64,000 bases of DNA from Halobaculum marinum (GCF_029338555.1 NZ_CP119989.1:2852001-2916000), one strand, 5' to 3'. Shown: positions 50,080 through 60,955, numbered from the stretch's first letter. The notes: generated by a model not told the origin, from the letters alone. Program-made: numbers and translations.

Positions 50080-50871
50080 TCAGTTCGTCAGCTCCCGATA
50101 GTACGACACCGAGAGCGTGCCGATGAAGCTCCCGAACAGCGTCCCGACGACGATCAGCACCGCCGACAGCGCCACGGCGCCCAGCGACGGGAAGCCGACG
50201 GCGAGCGGGTCCGTCGGGACCGCGGGCATCGTCAACACCGACGAGAGCCCGACAACGGCGCCGAACCCGCCCCCGAGCGCCCCCACGAGGAGCGTGTACC
50301 CGAGGACGCTCACGAGATTCCGGCGAACGAGCGCGTAGCTGTGTCTGAGCGCGTCGAGGGCGTCGTAGTCGTCGACGACGATGGCCTGCCCGTAGAACTG
50401 GACCACGAACACGAGCACCAGATACGCGAGCACCACTGCGAGCACGACGAGGCCGGCGGCGACAAGCAGCGGCGTGCTCGGCGTGCCGCCGCCCGGGTAG
50501 AGGCTCACGACCGCGACGACAGCGGCGACGAATCCGAACAGCCCGAGCGCGAGGTTGACGCCGACGAGCAGGAGGTACACGAGGAACACCTGCACGAAGT
50601 TCGCCTTCCCGGCGGCGACGAACGTCGACAGCGACGTGTGCCCGTCGAGCGCCTCGTCGGCCATGCCGATGAAGCCGGCCTGCACGAACGGGGTCACCAC
50701 GAGGAACAGCGCCGAGACGGCGAGCGACACGACGCTCGCGAGGAGCGGCGCGCTCGATTGGAGGAGCAGTTGCGGCGTCTGCAACAGCGTCAACACGAGC
50801 ACGGGCACGAACAGCGCGGGGTTGCGGACGAGCGTCGCGGGCGTCCGCCGGAGGGCGGTCTGGAGGGCCAT
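50080..50871 (-). CDS. DUF7847-like membrane protein
   Basis: A 263-residue protein with six predicted helices, opening LQTALRRTPATLVRNPALFVPVL, as seen in haloarchaeal DUF7847 proteins, which are related in pattern to the membrane domain of glycerophosphodiesterases. A conserved internal piece is YDALDALRHSYALVRRNLVSVLG (about 169-191). Unknown function. A/T-rich promoter words (TTTATCAG, about 50894-50901 on the minus strand) precede it. Confidence 0.75.
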   Translation of the reverse strand: MALQTALRRTPATLVRNPALFVPVLVLTLLQTPQLLLQSSAPLLASVVSLAVSALFLVVTPFVQAGFIGMADEALDGHTSLSTFVAAGKANFVQVFLVYLLLVGVNLALGLFGFVAAVVAVVSLYPGGGTPSTPLLVAAGLVVLAVVLAYLVLVFVVQFYGQAIVVDDYDALDALRHSYALVRRNLVSVLGYTLLVGALGGGFGAVVGLSSVLTMPAVPTDPLAVGFPSLGAVALSAVLIVVGTLFGSFIGTLSVSYYRELTN

Positions 50872-50943
50872 GGCTGACCACTCGTTCAGCTTCTGATAAA
50901 CCTACTGACTGATCCGGCGCCGCGACGCCGCGGTCCGGCGCCG

Positions 50944-53470
50944 CTAGTCCGCCTTCGCCTGCCAGTCGCGCACGGTGTCGGGGCCGACGCCGTCCAACTC
51001 GTCGGCGAGCGCGTCCGGCTCCATCTCCTTGAGCGACGACACGTCGTCGACGCCGGCGTCTTTCAGCTTCTTGGCGGTCTTCTCGCCGACGCCCTCGATC
51101 GTCTCCAGTTCCGACCCCTTCTGGCGCGACTGGTACTCGCGGTAGTTGCAGATCGGACAGCCGAGTTCCCACGGTTCGTCGCCCGAGTGGACGACGAGGT
51201 GCGGCAGGTCGTGCTCCTCGCACGTCTCGTCGGTCACCTCGATCTCACCGCGCCGGGGCAGCGGCAGCGAGTAGTCGCAGTCGGGATAGCGCGTACAGCC
51301 GACGAGCCGCGACCCGGAGCGCAGGCGCTTGATCGCCAACTCGCCGCCGTGCTCCTCGCCGCAGTCGGGGCAGACGCCGATGACCTCGTCCTCCTCCTCG
51401 TCGGCCTCGTCGGCCTTGCACTGCGGACAGCCGTGGACGAACGTCTTGCGCCCCGCGAGCATCTTCACCTCGTTCAGCCCGTGGTCCTCGCACACGTCGT
51501 CGAGGATGAGCGGCTTGCCCGTCGACGGGAGCGGCAGAGTGTACTCGCACTCGGGGTAGCCGTCACAGCCGACGAAGTACGACCCCGCCCGCGACTTGCG
51601 CACGAGGAGCGTGTCGCCACACTCCGGGCACGGGCCCAACTGCTTGTCCGCCTTCAGCGACTTCTGGAGGTGGTCGCCGACCTCCTCGCGCGACTCGGCG
51701 AGTTCCTCGAACACCTGCGCCAGCATCTCGCGGGACTCGTCGGCGACCTCGTCGAAGTTCTTCTCGCCCGCGGCGATGGCCTGCATGTCCGCCTCCAGTT
51801 GGGCGGTCATCTCGTCGCTCACGATGCGGTCGGCGAACTCTTCGCTGGCCTCGACGACCGCCTTCGCGAGGCCGGTGGGTCGCGGCGGGTCGCTCTCGAT
51901 GTAGCCGCGGTCGTACAGCTTCTGGATCACGTCGTGACGCGTCGCCTTCGTCCCGATGCCCATCTCCTCCATCGTCTCGATGAGCCGCGACTGGCCGTAG
52001 CGACGCGGCGGCTGGGTCTGCTTGGCCTCGAACTCGGTGTCGGCCACCGCGAGCGCCTCCCCCTTCGACACGTCGGGGACGAAGCTCTCGTTGGTCGAGA
52101 AGTACGGGTACACGCGGTGGTACCCCTCCTCCACGAGGCGCTTCCCGTTGGACTTCAGGCGGAGCGGGCCGTCGTCGATGCCCACGCTCGCGTCGCCCTC
52201 CTCGACCTCGGTGACGACGCGCAGGTGCTCCCACTCGGCGTCGGGCGCGCAGGTCGCGAGGAAGCGCCGCACGACCAGTTCGTACACCTCCCACTCGTCG
52301 TCGGAGATCTCCGACGGCGCGGGCAGTTCCCCGGTCGGGTGGATCGGGGGTGGTCGGTCGTCTCCTCGTCACCCTCGGTGGGCGTGATGTCGTCCAACTC
52401 CAGCAGCGACTCGGCGTCGTCGCCGAACTTCCGCCCCATCGACAGCTCGTCGAGCAACTCGCGCTCGTCGAGGTCCTCCGGGTAGACGGTGTTGTCCGTC
52501 CGCGGGTAGGTGATGAACCCGGCGGTGTACAGGTCCTCGGCGATGCTCATCGCCCGCTGGGCGGAGTAGCCGATGGAGGAGGCCGCGCGGATGAACTGCG
52601 TCGTGTTGAACGGCGCCGGCGGCTCGTCCGTGCGACTCCGGCGGCGGACCGAGGAGACGGTCGCCGACTCGGCCGACTCCAGTCGCTCGTAGACGGCCTC
52701 GGCGGTCGCCTCGTCCCAGACGCGCTCGGCCTCGGTGCCGTCGTCGTCCTCGTAGAAGTACTGCGCCTCGAACGCCTCCTCGGGGTCGCTCTCCGACTTC
52801 AGCAGGTCGGCGAACAGTTCCCAGTAGTCCTCGGGGTCGAACGCCTCGATTTCGCGTTCGCGGTCGACGATGAGCTTCAGCGTCGGCCCCTGCACCCGTC
52901 CGACGGAGATGAAGTCGTTCCCCAACTGCCGCGCCGACAGCGAGAGGAACCGCGTCAGCGACGCCCCCCAGATGAGGTCGATGATCTGGCGGGCCTCGCC
53001 CGCGGCGGCCAGATCGAAGTCGATCTCGTCGCGGTTCTCGAAGGCGTTGGTCACCTCGCGCTGGGTGATCGACGAGAAGCGCACGCGGTCGACCGGCACG
53101 TCCTCGTTCACCTCGCGGATCAGTTCGTACGCCTCCTTGCCGATCAACTCCCCTCGCGGTCGTAGTCAGTCGCGATGACGACGCGGTCGGCCTCCCGCGA
53201 CAGCAGGCGCAGGGCGCGGACGATGCCCTCCTGCGTGGGGCGTTTGCGGACGGGCGCGTCGATCAACTCGACCGGCTCCACGTCGCGCCAGTCGTCGTAC
53301 TCCGGCGGGAAGTCCACCGCGACGACGTGGCCGGACAGCCCGATACAGCGGGTGCCACCCCAGCGGTAGACGTTGACGCCGGCGCGACGCTCGGTGTCGA
53401 AGTCCTCCCCCGAGAGGATCTCCGAGAGACGCCGCGCGGCGTTGTCCTTCTCGGTGACGATCAGTTCCAT
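50944..53470 (-). pseudogene. topA: DNA topoisomerase I, reading frame broken by two single-base deletions
   Basis: Three overlapping frames together give one full archaeal type IA topoisomerase of about 840 residues. Part 1 (53470-53144) is the Toprim domain (MELIVTEKDNAARRLSEIL; ATDYDREG). Part 2 (53147 to about 52350) has the cleavage domain with the catalytic tyrosine in GFITYPRTD. Part 3 (about 52348-50944) has the rest of the core, three four-cysteine zinc ribbons (such as CPECGDTLLV) and a helix-hairpin-helix end. The frame is lost at 53150 (one G missing before CCC on the plus strand) and within the G run at 52346-52350. The gene relaxes negative supercoils and is expected to be needed, so sequence error is likely. 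Confidence 0.93.
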
Positions 53471-53547
53471 CAGTTGCCCGGGGATAAGCCGAAACCCCGG
53501 GTAAAGCTTTCGCGGTCCGACCCGTCCGGCGACGACCCCCCGCCGAC

Positions 53548-54996
53548 TCACTCCCGGCCGACAGCCTCGTCGGCCACTTTGTGGAGGTGCCAGCGGTCGT
53601 ACAGCAGGTCGACCGCCGGGCCGCGAGTCCTTGGTCGACCGGCCCCACTCCCGTCGTCGCCGTCGCCAGCGGTGGTGCCCGTGTCCTCGCCCACGCGGAA
53701 CTCGACGGGAACCGGTTCGCCGGCCTCGTTGGGCGTGTGGAACGTGTACGGGTCGTCCGACGCCACCAGCGGGAACGACTCGCCGCCCAGCGGCCCGACG
53801 AGTTGGAGGCGGAGCGCGTCGCCGTCGCGGGCGACGTACGCGCGCTTGGCGCCGCGGTAGGCGGCGTACTCGCCCGTCAGGCGGTCGAAGCGCCGGCGGC
53901 GTTCGACGAACGGCACGACCTCGGCTGGGTCCTCGCCGAGCGCGCACGCGAAGACGGCTTCTCCGAGTCGGACGAGCGGGTAGTCGGGCGCGGAGTTGGC
54001 CGCGACGGCGACGCCGACGCCCTCGTCGGGACAGAAGCCGGCGTACGCCGAGGAGACGGCGATAGAGCCAGAGTGCCCGACAAGTTCCCGACCGCACGAC
54101 TCGCGGGTGCGCCAGCCGTAGCCGTACGGGCCGCTCGGGGTGTCGACCCGCGGGGCGGTCAGCGCCGCGACCGAGTCGGGTGCGACGACTTCGCGACCGT
54201 CGAGCGTCCCCTCGTTGAGGAACAGGCGCAGGAACCGGCCCAACTCGGCGACCGAGGCGAGCAGTCCCCCGGCGGGACGAGACAGTTCCCGGGTCGGCAC
54301 CGACGCCGCCACCACGTCGCCCTCCTCGTGGAGGTACATCGTCGCGTGGTCGTCGTCCATCGCGAACGCCGCGTCCTCGAACGTCGCGCGGTCGAGGTCG
54401 AGCGGGTCGAGGACGTGCTCCTCGACGTAGCGGTCGTACGACCGCCCGGTGCACGCCTCCACCACGTCGCCGAGCAGGACGTACCCCTCGTTGCTGTAGG
54501 CGAATCGCTCGCCGGGCGCGCCGACGCGCTCACCCCGGGCGGCGGCACCCTCCACGTGGGCGCGGAAGTCGTCGCGACTCGCCAGCGCGATGGTGTCGGT
54601 CGCGCGCCGGAGTCGGCGTCCGATGAGCGCCTCGCTTGTACCCAGCGACGGGAGCCCCGACGAGTGCGACAGCAGGTGGTGCAGCCGAACCGGGTCGTCG
54701 TCGTCGCCGCCGAGGTCGACGTCGAGGTGGGTGGAGACGGGGTCGTCGAAGTCGAGCATCCCGGCGTCCCGCAGTTGCGCCAGCGCGAGCGCCGTCACCG
54801 ACTTCGTGACCGAGCCGACGCCGTACAGCGTGTCGGGCGTCGCCGGGCGGTTGCCGGCGAGGTCGCGAGAGCCGAAGCCGTCGGCGTACACGACGCCGTC
54901 GCGGTCGACGACGCAGACGCTGACCGCCGGGAGCCGGTCGCGTCGCATCGTCCGCCGACACACGTCCGCCGCCAGCGCTCGCGCGTCTTCGTTCAT
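53548..54996 (-). CDS. Serine hydrolase, class C beta-lactamase/DD-peptidase fold
   Basis: A 482-residue protein. The three motifs are SVTK (nucleophile serine and lysine, about residues 62-65), YSNEGY (about 165) and HSGS (about 324). The C-terminal part (about 370-470) is a separate beta-rich lipocalin-like domain (LTGEYAAYRGAKRAYV). Haloarchaea have no murein, so it more likely acts as an esterase or D-amino peptidase. No signal peptide, thus cytoplasmic. Start ATG 54996; the upstream frame overlaps the gene on the other strand. Confidence 0.9.
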   Translation of the reverse strand: MNEDARALAADVCRRTMRRDRLPAVSVCVVDRDGVVYADGFGSRDLAGNRPATPDTLYGVGSVTKSVTALALAQLRDAGMLDFDDPVSTHLDVDLGGDDDDPVRLHHLLSHSSGLPSLGTSEALIGRRLRRATDTIALASRDDFRAHVEGAAARGERVGAPGERFAYSNEGYVLLGDVVEACTGRSYDRYVEEHVLDPLDLDRATFEDAAFAMDDDHATMYLHEEGDVVAASVPTRELSRPAGGLLASVAELGRFLRLFLNEGTLDGREVVAPDSVAALTAPRVDTPSGPYGYGWRTRESCGRELVGHSGSIAVSSAYAGFCPDEGVGVAVAANSAPDYPLVRLGEAVFACALGEDPAEVVPFVERRRRFDRLTGEYAAYRGAKRAYVARDGDALRLQLVGPLGGESFPLVASDDPYTFHTPNEAGEPVPVEFRVGEDTGTTAGDGDDGSGAGRPRTRGPAVDLLYDRWHLHKVADEAVGRE

Positions 54997-55092
54997 GGTC
55001 GGGCGTCGCGCCGGACGGCCTTCAACCCGCCTCCCCGCTCGCGGGGTGCCGCTTCCCGAAGGGGTATGCCCCGGGAGGCCGCCGGAGGCGGT

Positions 55093-55836
55093 ATGCCCGA
55101 GACCGAACACGACCTCGCGACGATGACGTGGGAGGACGCCGGCGACCGCTTCCTCGGCGCCGACGGCGTCGTCGTCCCGACCGGCTCCACCGAACAGCAC
55201 TCCGTCCACCTGCCGCTGTCGACCGACAGCCTCCGCGCCGAGCACCTCTCTGCGGAGTTGGTCGAGGCAGCGCCCGACCACGACCTCGACCTCCTGCGCG
55301 CGCCGACGCTCCCCTACGGCTACAGCGAACACCACATGCCGTTCCCCGGCACCGTCACGCTCTCGCAGGACACGTACAAGCAGGCGCTCATCGATATCGG
55401 CGCCTCCCTCGCGGAGCACGGCGCACAGCGCATCATCTTCCTCAACTGCCACGGCGGCAACACGCAGGCACTGGCGCTCGCGAGCGACCGCCTCAGCCGC
55501 GACCACGACACGACCGCCCACGTCGTCCACTGGACGGACTACGGGCGCGACGAGTTGGAAGAGCACTTCGGCGAGGGGTGGGGCCACGCCGGCGACCACG
55601 AGACGAGTTTCGTCGAACTCGTGCGCGACGACCTCGTGAAGGCCGGCAAAAAGGAGCCCCAGAACGCGAAGGACCTGCCCGAGACGACCTCGTGGACGTA
55701 CTTCTCGGACGTGACCGAGTTGGGCGGGATGGGCGACCCGACGAACTCCGACCCCGAGTTCATGGAGGGGGTCGTAGAGCGGACGACCGAGCGGATCCTG
55801 GAGGCGTTGAACGAGGACATCGCCGAGGGGTGGTGA
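55093..55836 (+). CDS. Creatininase-family amidohydrolase (ArfB-like)
   Basis: A 247-residue metal hydrolase. Motifs are VVPTGSTEQHSVHLPL (E and H ligands, about 27-42), FLNCHGGNTQA (about 116-126) and GHAGDHETSF (about 162-171). In archaea one member, ArfB, removes formate from a formylaminopyrimidine in riboflavin and F420 synthesis, and is a good candidate function; other creatininase relatives cannot be ruled out. ATG start. Divergent from the serine hydrolase. Confidence 0.88.
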   Translation: MPETEHDLATMTWEDAGDRFLGADGVVVPTGSTEQHSVHLPLSTDSLRAEHLSAELVEAAPDHDLDLLRAPTLPYGYSEHHMPFPGTVTLSQDTYKQALIDIGASLAEHGAQRIIFLNCHGGNTQALALASDRLSRDHDTTAHVVHWTDYGRDELEEHFGEGWGHAGDHETSFVELVRDDLVKAGKKEPQNAKDLPETTSWTYFSDVTELGGMGDPTNSDPEFMEGVVERTTERILEALNEDIAEGW

Positions 55837-55920
55837 GCGAGGGCCAACCGGGGCCGAGGGTCGCGACTGCGGTCCCGTGGCTGCCGAAGAACTATCGGGT
55901 TCGAAGTGGTCCGACGATCC

Positions 55921-56334
55921 GTGCCCTCCTCGACCAGACTCGCCGAGTATCTGCTCCCCGACCGCGACCCGACGTGGACTGACGTCGCGATGGCGGTCCT
56001 CGCGGTCGTGTGGCTCCCCGTCCAACTCCTCCAGACGACACCGCCGTTGCTCTGGATCGCCGTCGGTTTCGCCTCCGTGTGGGTCGCGCTCGGCCCGCTC
56101 GCGCGGACCGACGCCGGCGCGCGACTCGACGGGTGGTTCACCCGGATCGGTGTCGCCGGACGAGTCGTCGTGATCGCGGCGGTCGGTGTCGCTATCTGGA
56201 CCGCCGTCACGGTGGTCGAGGCATCGAGAGGACTCGTGTTCGGCGTCAGCGTCGGCGTGTTCGCCGCGATACCGCCGTTCGTCTGCCTTCACGTGCTGGT
56301 CGCTGGACGACCCCAGCGGTGGCGCACTGAGTGA
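55921..56334 (+). CDS. Small four-helix membrane protein
   Basis: A 137-residue protein with four predicted helices (about 25-42, 45-62, 78-98, 102-125) after a short polar lead. GTG at 55921 is 26-30 bases after a weak TATA-like word (AACTATCG, 55890-55897); the ORF begins at a GTG five codons before. No family recognised. Confidence 0.65.
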   Translation: MPSSTRLAEYLLPDRDPTWTDVAMAVLAVVWLPVQLLQTTPPLLWIAVGFASVWVALGPLARTDAGARLDGWFTRIGVAGRVVVIAAVGVAIWTAVTVVEASRGLVFGVSVGVFAAIPPFVCLHVLVAGRPQRWRTE

Positions 56335-56359
56335 CCGACCCGAAAAACGAACCGCGAAG

Positions 56360-57452
56360 TCAGGCCGCGGGGTCGCCGCTGGAACCAACCTCGGGCTCCA
56401 CCGGCTCCTCGCCGCGCTCGCCCGTCCGGCGGGCGTTGAGGGCGAGGAGGACCGCACCGGCACCGATCACGGTGAGCGCGAGCCGGAACAGACCGCCGCC
56501 GGGGACGAACCGCGAGATGCCCACGAGGAGCACGCCACCGAGCAGCGCGTACCAGCGGGCGTACTCGGCGTCCGCGCGGTCGAGTGCCCGGACGCCCCAC
56601 GTCCCGAGGACGTAGGCGCCGAGCACCAAGCCGACCCACAGGAGGACGCCGTAGGCGACCGCACCCAGCAGGGCCAGCGGGATGCCGATGATCGTCACAG
56701 CGACGAGCACGAGCAGGACCGGGGCGAACACGAGCGCCGCGAGGCCGAACCCGCCGCTGCGGGCCGTCCGGGTGAGGCCGAAGTCGCCGACCTCCGAGAC
56801 GAACCGCGGGAGCAGCGCCAGCAGGAGGCCACCCAGCGCGAGGTGGGCGAGCACGGTGTAGACGACGCTCACCCACGACGGGACGGTGAACAGGGGACCG
56901 GGAGTCACCTCGGGCCCGAACTCCAGGTCGGTCGCGCGCACGTCGCCGGCGACGGTCGCGCCCTCATTCGTGAACTGCTCGGTGTCGTACAGGAGGTCGC
57001 CCCCGACGGTGGCGCCCGCGCCGACGACGACCGTGCCGGCGTCGAGCGAGAGTACCCTCGGTGGTCCCGTCGATCAGCGCCTCGCCGGCGCCGACCTCGG
57101 CGTCGCCGACGAGCACGCCGCCCTCACGGAGGACGAACGAGCCGGCGGCCACCTGCGTGGCGCCTTCGACGCGTCCCTCGACGGTGATGGCGCCCGCGGC
57201 GCCGGTGAGGTCCCCCCGGACGACGCCGGTAGGCGCGATCACGACCGTCCCACCGACGGCGTTCACGCTGCCGTCGACGGTCCCGCGGATGATCACGGTG
57301 CCACCGACGGCTTCGAGGTCGTCGGCGACCGTCTCGCCCGCGGCGATCACGACGGTTCCGCCCACGCGGGAGTCGGCGGCTGCGACGGGTGCGCTCGCGA
57401 TCACGAGGACCGCGAACAGCACCGCGAGGAGTCGCGCTGCTGTGGATGTCAT
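56360..57452 (-). pseudogene. Exported bactofilin-like protein with C-terminal membrane domain, frameshifted
   Basis: Two frames join to make a protein of about 363 residues. The first part (57452 to about 57055) has a signal peptide (MTSTAARLLAVLFAVLVIAS) and beta-helix repeats such as VGGTVIIRGTVDGSVNAVGG and VRGDLTGAAGAITVEGRVEG, as in polymer-forming bactofilins. The second (to 56360) begins with a continued repeat VVVGAGATVGGDLLYDTEQF and ends in four membrane helices. One extra G at the CCC run 57055-57057 (plus strand) breaks the frame; removal gives GTTEVLSLDAGTVVVG. It may form a scaffold outside the membrane. Confidence 0.82.
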
Positions 57453-57573
57453 AACGATCACTAGGACGACGTGTGAACGCATAAACACGTACGGAGCCGT
57501 GTCCACAAGCGACACGCAGAACCGGAAGACGAGAGCGAGGTCGGCGCGGGCTATCAAACGCGGGGGCGGCGGC

Positions 57574-59445
57574 TCAGACGTGCTCGTCCAGGAAGTCGGC
57601 GATCAGTTCGAACTCCGCGATCAGGTTCTCTCGACTCGTCGTGTGGTGGCCCTCGTCCTCGAAGATCAGTTTCTCGACCGGGACGCCCTGCTCGCGGACG
57701 GCGTCGACGACCTGTTCGGCCTCGCCGACGGGCACTCGCGGGTCGTTGGCGCCGTGTTGGACGAACAGGGGACTGCGTACCTCCTCGATGTGCGTCAGCG
57801 GCGAGATGGCCTTCAGGAAGTCGTAGTCGTCCGCCAAGGAGCCGTACTCGGCCTCGCGGTGGCTGCGGCGCCACTCGCCGGTGTTCTCGAGGAACGTCGT
57901 GAAGTCCGCGATGCCGACGAAGTCGACGGCTGCGGCCCACAGGTCGGGGTACTCGGTGATGGCCGCGAGCACCATGAACCCGCCGTACGAGCGCCCGTAG
58001 GCGACGACGCGGTCGTCGTCGACCGCGGGCTGGTCGGCGAGCCACTCGACGCCCGCCGCCACGTCGGCGACCGAGTCCATCCGCTGCTCGACGTCGTCGA
58101 GGTGCGAGTACGCCGTGCCGTAGCCGGAGGAGCCGCGGACGTTCGGCTCCAACACGGCGTACCCCCTGTTGAGGAAGAACTGCTTCGTCGGGTAGAACCA
58201 CGGGCGGCGCTGGTGTTCGGGGCCGCCGTGGATGTCGACGATGACGGGGACCGGGTCCTCGGCGCTCGCGCCCGGCGGGAGCGTCCAGTAGGCGGGGATG
58301 CCGCGCCCGTCGAACGTCTCGTAGTGGACCGTCTCCGGGTCGTGGAAGGCGGCGTCGGGGAGTCCGTTGCGACCGACCGGCGTCCAGTCGGTCGCCGCGT
58401 CGTCGCCGAACGCGACCGCCCGCACGCCGTACGGCGTCGTCGGCGACGTGTGCGTGAACACGAGGCGGTCGGCGTCGGGCCCGAACGTGAGGTCCGAGAC
58501 GACGCCGTCGACGGCGGGCGCGGGCGTCGAGTCGAACGCGAACTCGCCGTCGGCGTCGGACGCGAGCGTGCCCGCATGCAGCGACGAGTAGCCCCCCTCG
58601 TTGACAGTGTACGCGAGGCGACCGGTGTCGGGGTCGAACGCGAGCGCGTCGACGTCCCACGCGTCGGTGCCGGGGTTGCCCGGCGCCTCGTCGTGACCAG
58701 CCAGTGGGGTCACGTCGCCGGAGTCGAGCGAGAGCCGGCCCACGTAGGCGGTGTCGCTCCCGCGGTTCGTGACGAACACGAGACCGCCGGCGCCGTCGAA
58801 GTGGACGTGCGAGTACGTCGCCTCGGCGTCGTCCGACAGGCGGGTCGTCTCGCCGGTGGCCAGGTCGAGGAGGGTGAGGTCCTCGTCGTAGCTGGAGTGG
58901 GCTTTGGTGAGCACGAGCCGGTCCCCCTCGGGCCCGAAGGCGGCGACAGAGAGGAACCCGCCCGGCCCCTCGAACACGCGCTCTGGCTCGCCCGCAGGGT
59001 CGTCTGGCGCCTCGACCGACTGCACGTACACGTCGAATCGGGCGTCGTCCGCGCGGTTGGCGGCGTAGGCGACGCGGTCGCCGTCGGGTCCCCACACACC
59101 CCACGAGTGGGTCGAGTCGGGGTCGGCGGTCAGCGCGCGCTCGACGCCGGTGGCGAGGTCGTAGTGGTACAGTTGGTCGCGCTCGTCGCTCCCGGTGTCC
59201 ATCGCGTACACGAACGCCTCGTCGGTGGGTGAGGCCGCCAGCGCGGAGACGCGCTCCTCGTGGGGCGTGAGGCGGTCGGGCCACGCCGCCGGCTCGTCGG
59301 TCGTCCACACCTGCGGCGTGCCGGAGGTGTCCGCGAGGAACAGGAGGCGCCCGTCGGGCGTCAGCGTCGGCGAGTCGACGTGGTCGACCGCGAGGAATCG
59401 GGCGACGCCGTAGCCCGCGTCGGCGGTGTCGGCGGTGTCGGTCAC
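57574..59445 (-). CDS. S9-family prolyl oligopeptidase / acylaminoacyl peptidase
   Basis: A 623-residue peptidase. Residues 15-370 are a beta-propeller (repeats such as SPTLTPDGRLLFLADTSGTP). Residues 380-620 are the alpha/beta hydrolase: nucleophile serine in AYGRSYGGFM (about 473-482), aspartate in HGANDPRVPV (about 561) and histidine in FEDEGHHTTS (about 596). It cleaves short peptides behind proline or acylated residues. No signal peptide; the start is ATG at 59445. Part of the divergent or stand-alone peptidase group with the M20 gene beside it. Confidence 0.94.
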   Translation of the reverse strand: MTDTADTADAGYGVARFLAVDHVDSPTLTPDGRLLFLADTSGTPQVWTTDEPAAWPDRLTPHEERVSALAASPTDEAFVYAMDTGSDERDQLYHYDLATGVERALTADPDSTHSWGVWGPDGDRVAYAANRADDARFDVYVQSVEAPDDPAGEPERVFEGPGGFLSVAAFGPEGDRLVLTKAHSSYDEDLTLLDLATGETTRLSDDAEATYSHVHFDGAGGLVFVTNRGSDTAYVGRLSLDSGDVTPLAGHDEAPGNPGTDAWDVDALAFDPDTGRLAYTVNEGGYSSLHAGTLASDADGEFAFDSTPAPAVDGVVSDLTFGPDADRLVFTHTSPTTPYGVRAVAFGDDAATDWTPVGRNGLPDAAFHDPETVHYETFDGRGIPAYWTLPPGASAEDPVPVIVDIHGGPEHQRRPWFYPTKQFFLNRGYAVLEPNVRGSSGYGTAYSHLDDVEQRMDSVADVAAGVEWLADQPAVDDDRVVAYGRSYGGFMVLAAITEYPDLWAAAVDFVGIADFTTFLENTGEWRRSHREAEYGSLADDYDFLKAISPLTHIEEVRSPLFVQHGANDPRVPVGEAEQVVDAVREQGVPVEKLIFEDEGHHTTSRENLIAEFELIADFLDEHV

Positions 59446-59500
59446 ACGCTCACGGCGTGGGGCCCGGGGCTAAAGCGTTCGGCAGGCGGCGAGGCGTGAG

Positions 59501-60955
59501 CTACAGGTTCGTCTCGGCGACTCGCTCCAGCACCGCCGCCGTCGTCCGGATCCCACGCTCGAAGCAGTCGAGGTCGAGGTGCTCGTTCGGCGAGTGGTTC
59601 CCCTGGTCGGGGTTCGCGTACGGCACCACGAGCACCGGTACGTCAGCGAGCGCGTCGACGCGACGGAAGAACGCCGCCGGGAGTGACCCGCCGAGGACCG
59701 GGAGTTCGACCGGATCGGCGTCCCAGACGGCCGCCAGCGCCGAGCGAACCGGATCGCTCGCTGGCGTGTCGACCGGCGTCTTCATCGGCGGGAACCCGGT
59801 CCCCTTCGTCACCTCGACGTCGGGGTGGACGCCGGCGACGTGGTCGCGGATGCGCTCGAACGCCCGGTCCGGGTCCTGCCCGGGGACGAGTCGCGAGTCG
59901 AGTTTCGCCGTCGCCGCGCGTGGGATGACGGTCTTACTCCCCTCGCCCTGATACCCCGCGTCGAGGCCGTTCACCGTGACTGTCGGCTCCAGCAACAGGC
60001 GCTCGTAGTAGTCCCGGTCGGTCGCGAAGTGGGTGAGGCCCAGTTCCTCGCGCACCGCGTCCGCGTCGTCGGGGAGCGCCGCGACCAACTCGCGGTCGGC
60101 GTCGGTGACCGCCACGTCGTCGTAGAAGCCGTCGACGGCGACCCGGTCGCCGCCGGAGGGGTAGCCGCGCTCGGGGTCCGTCCCCTCGCCGTACGCCGTG
60201 AGGGAGGCCACCACCTCCGCGAGTTCCGTCGCGGCGTTGGGGACGGGGCCGCCGAAGTTGCCCGAGTGCAGGTCCGCGTTCCCCGTCTCCAGGTCCAGTT
60301 GGAACGTGAGGATGCCGCGGTTGCCGTAGATGAGCGTCGGGCGCCCCGAACGGTGCTGCGGGCCGTCGGCGACGTACACTAGGTCCGCGTCGCGGACGGC
60401 GGCCGCGGGCGCGTCGGACTCGGCTTCGGGGTCCGCGACAGTGCCGTCGAGGTAGTCCTTCAGCCCGAGACTTCCGCTCTCCTCGCCGCCCTCGACGAGG
60501 AGTTTCACCGTCACCTCGGGCACCGCGTCGGCGGCCCCGAGCGCGTCGAGCGCGAACGCGTGGGCGGCGAACTGCCCCTTGTTGTCGCCGGCGCCGCGGC
60601 AGTAGATGCTCCCGTCGCGCACGGTCGGCTCGAACGGTGGCGAGTCCCACTGCTCGGGGTGTTCGGCGGGCTGCACGTCGTAGTGACCGTAGAACAGCAC
60701 CGTCGGCGCGTCGGGGGCGGCGGCGACGCGCTCGCCGTACACCAGCGGGTAGCGCTCGGTTTCGATGCGCCGCGCGTCGAGGCCGTGGTCGGCAAGGAAC
60801 TCGCAGACCGCGTCGGCGCCGGCGTCCATCCCCTCGCCGGTCGCGCTGATCGTCGGCAGTCGGAGGAGGTCGAACAGCGAGTCGCGGTAGTCGTCGATGC
60901 GGTCGGCGACGACGGGGTCTGCCGCGCTCGCCGGTGCGGACTCGTCGGTGGACAT
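59501..60955 (-). CDS. M20-family dipeptidase/carboxypeptidase-like hydrolase
   Basis: A 484-residue metallopeptidase of the M20 type. The first metal motif is LFYGHYDVQPA (about 87-97), the bridging DNKGQFAAH follows (about 122-130), the catalytic Glu pair is in LVEGGEESGSLG (about 156-167) and a metal histidine is near the C-terminal HSPNEHL (about 454-460). The dimerisation domain is in the middle (about 205-380). Works on dipeptides or related amides, cytoplasmic. ATG start. Confidence 0.93.
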   Translation of the reverse strand: MSTDESAPASAADPVVADRIDDYRDSLFDLLRLPTISATGEGMDAGADAVCEFLADHGLDARRIETERYPLVYGERVAAAPDAPTVLFYGHYDVQPAEHPEQWDSPPFEPTVRDGSIYCRGAGDNKGQFAAHAFALDALGAADAVPEVTVKLLVEGGEESGSLGLKDYLDGTVADPEAESDAPAAAVRDADLVYVADGPQHRSGRPTLIYGNRGILTFQLDLETGNADLHSGNFGGPVPNAATELAEVVASLTAYGEGTDPERGYPSGGDRVAVDGFYDDVAVTDADRELVAALPDDADAVREELGLTHFATDRDYYERLLLEPTVTVNGLDAGYQGEGSKTVIPRAATAKLDSRLVPGQDPDRAFERIRDHVAGVHPDVEVTKGTGFPPMKTPVDTPASDPVRSALAAVWDADPVELPVLGGSLPAAFFRRVDALADVPVLVVPYANPDQGNHSPNEHLDLDCFERGIRTTAAVLERVAETNL

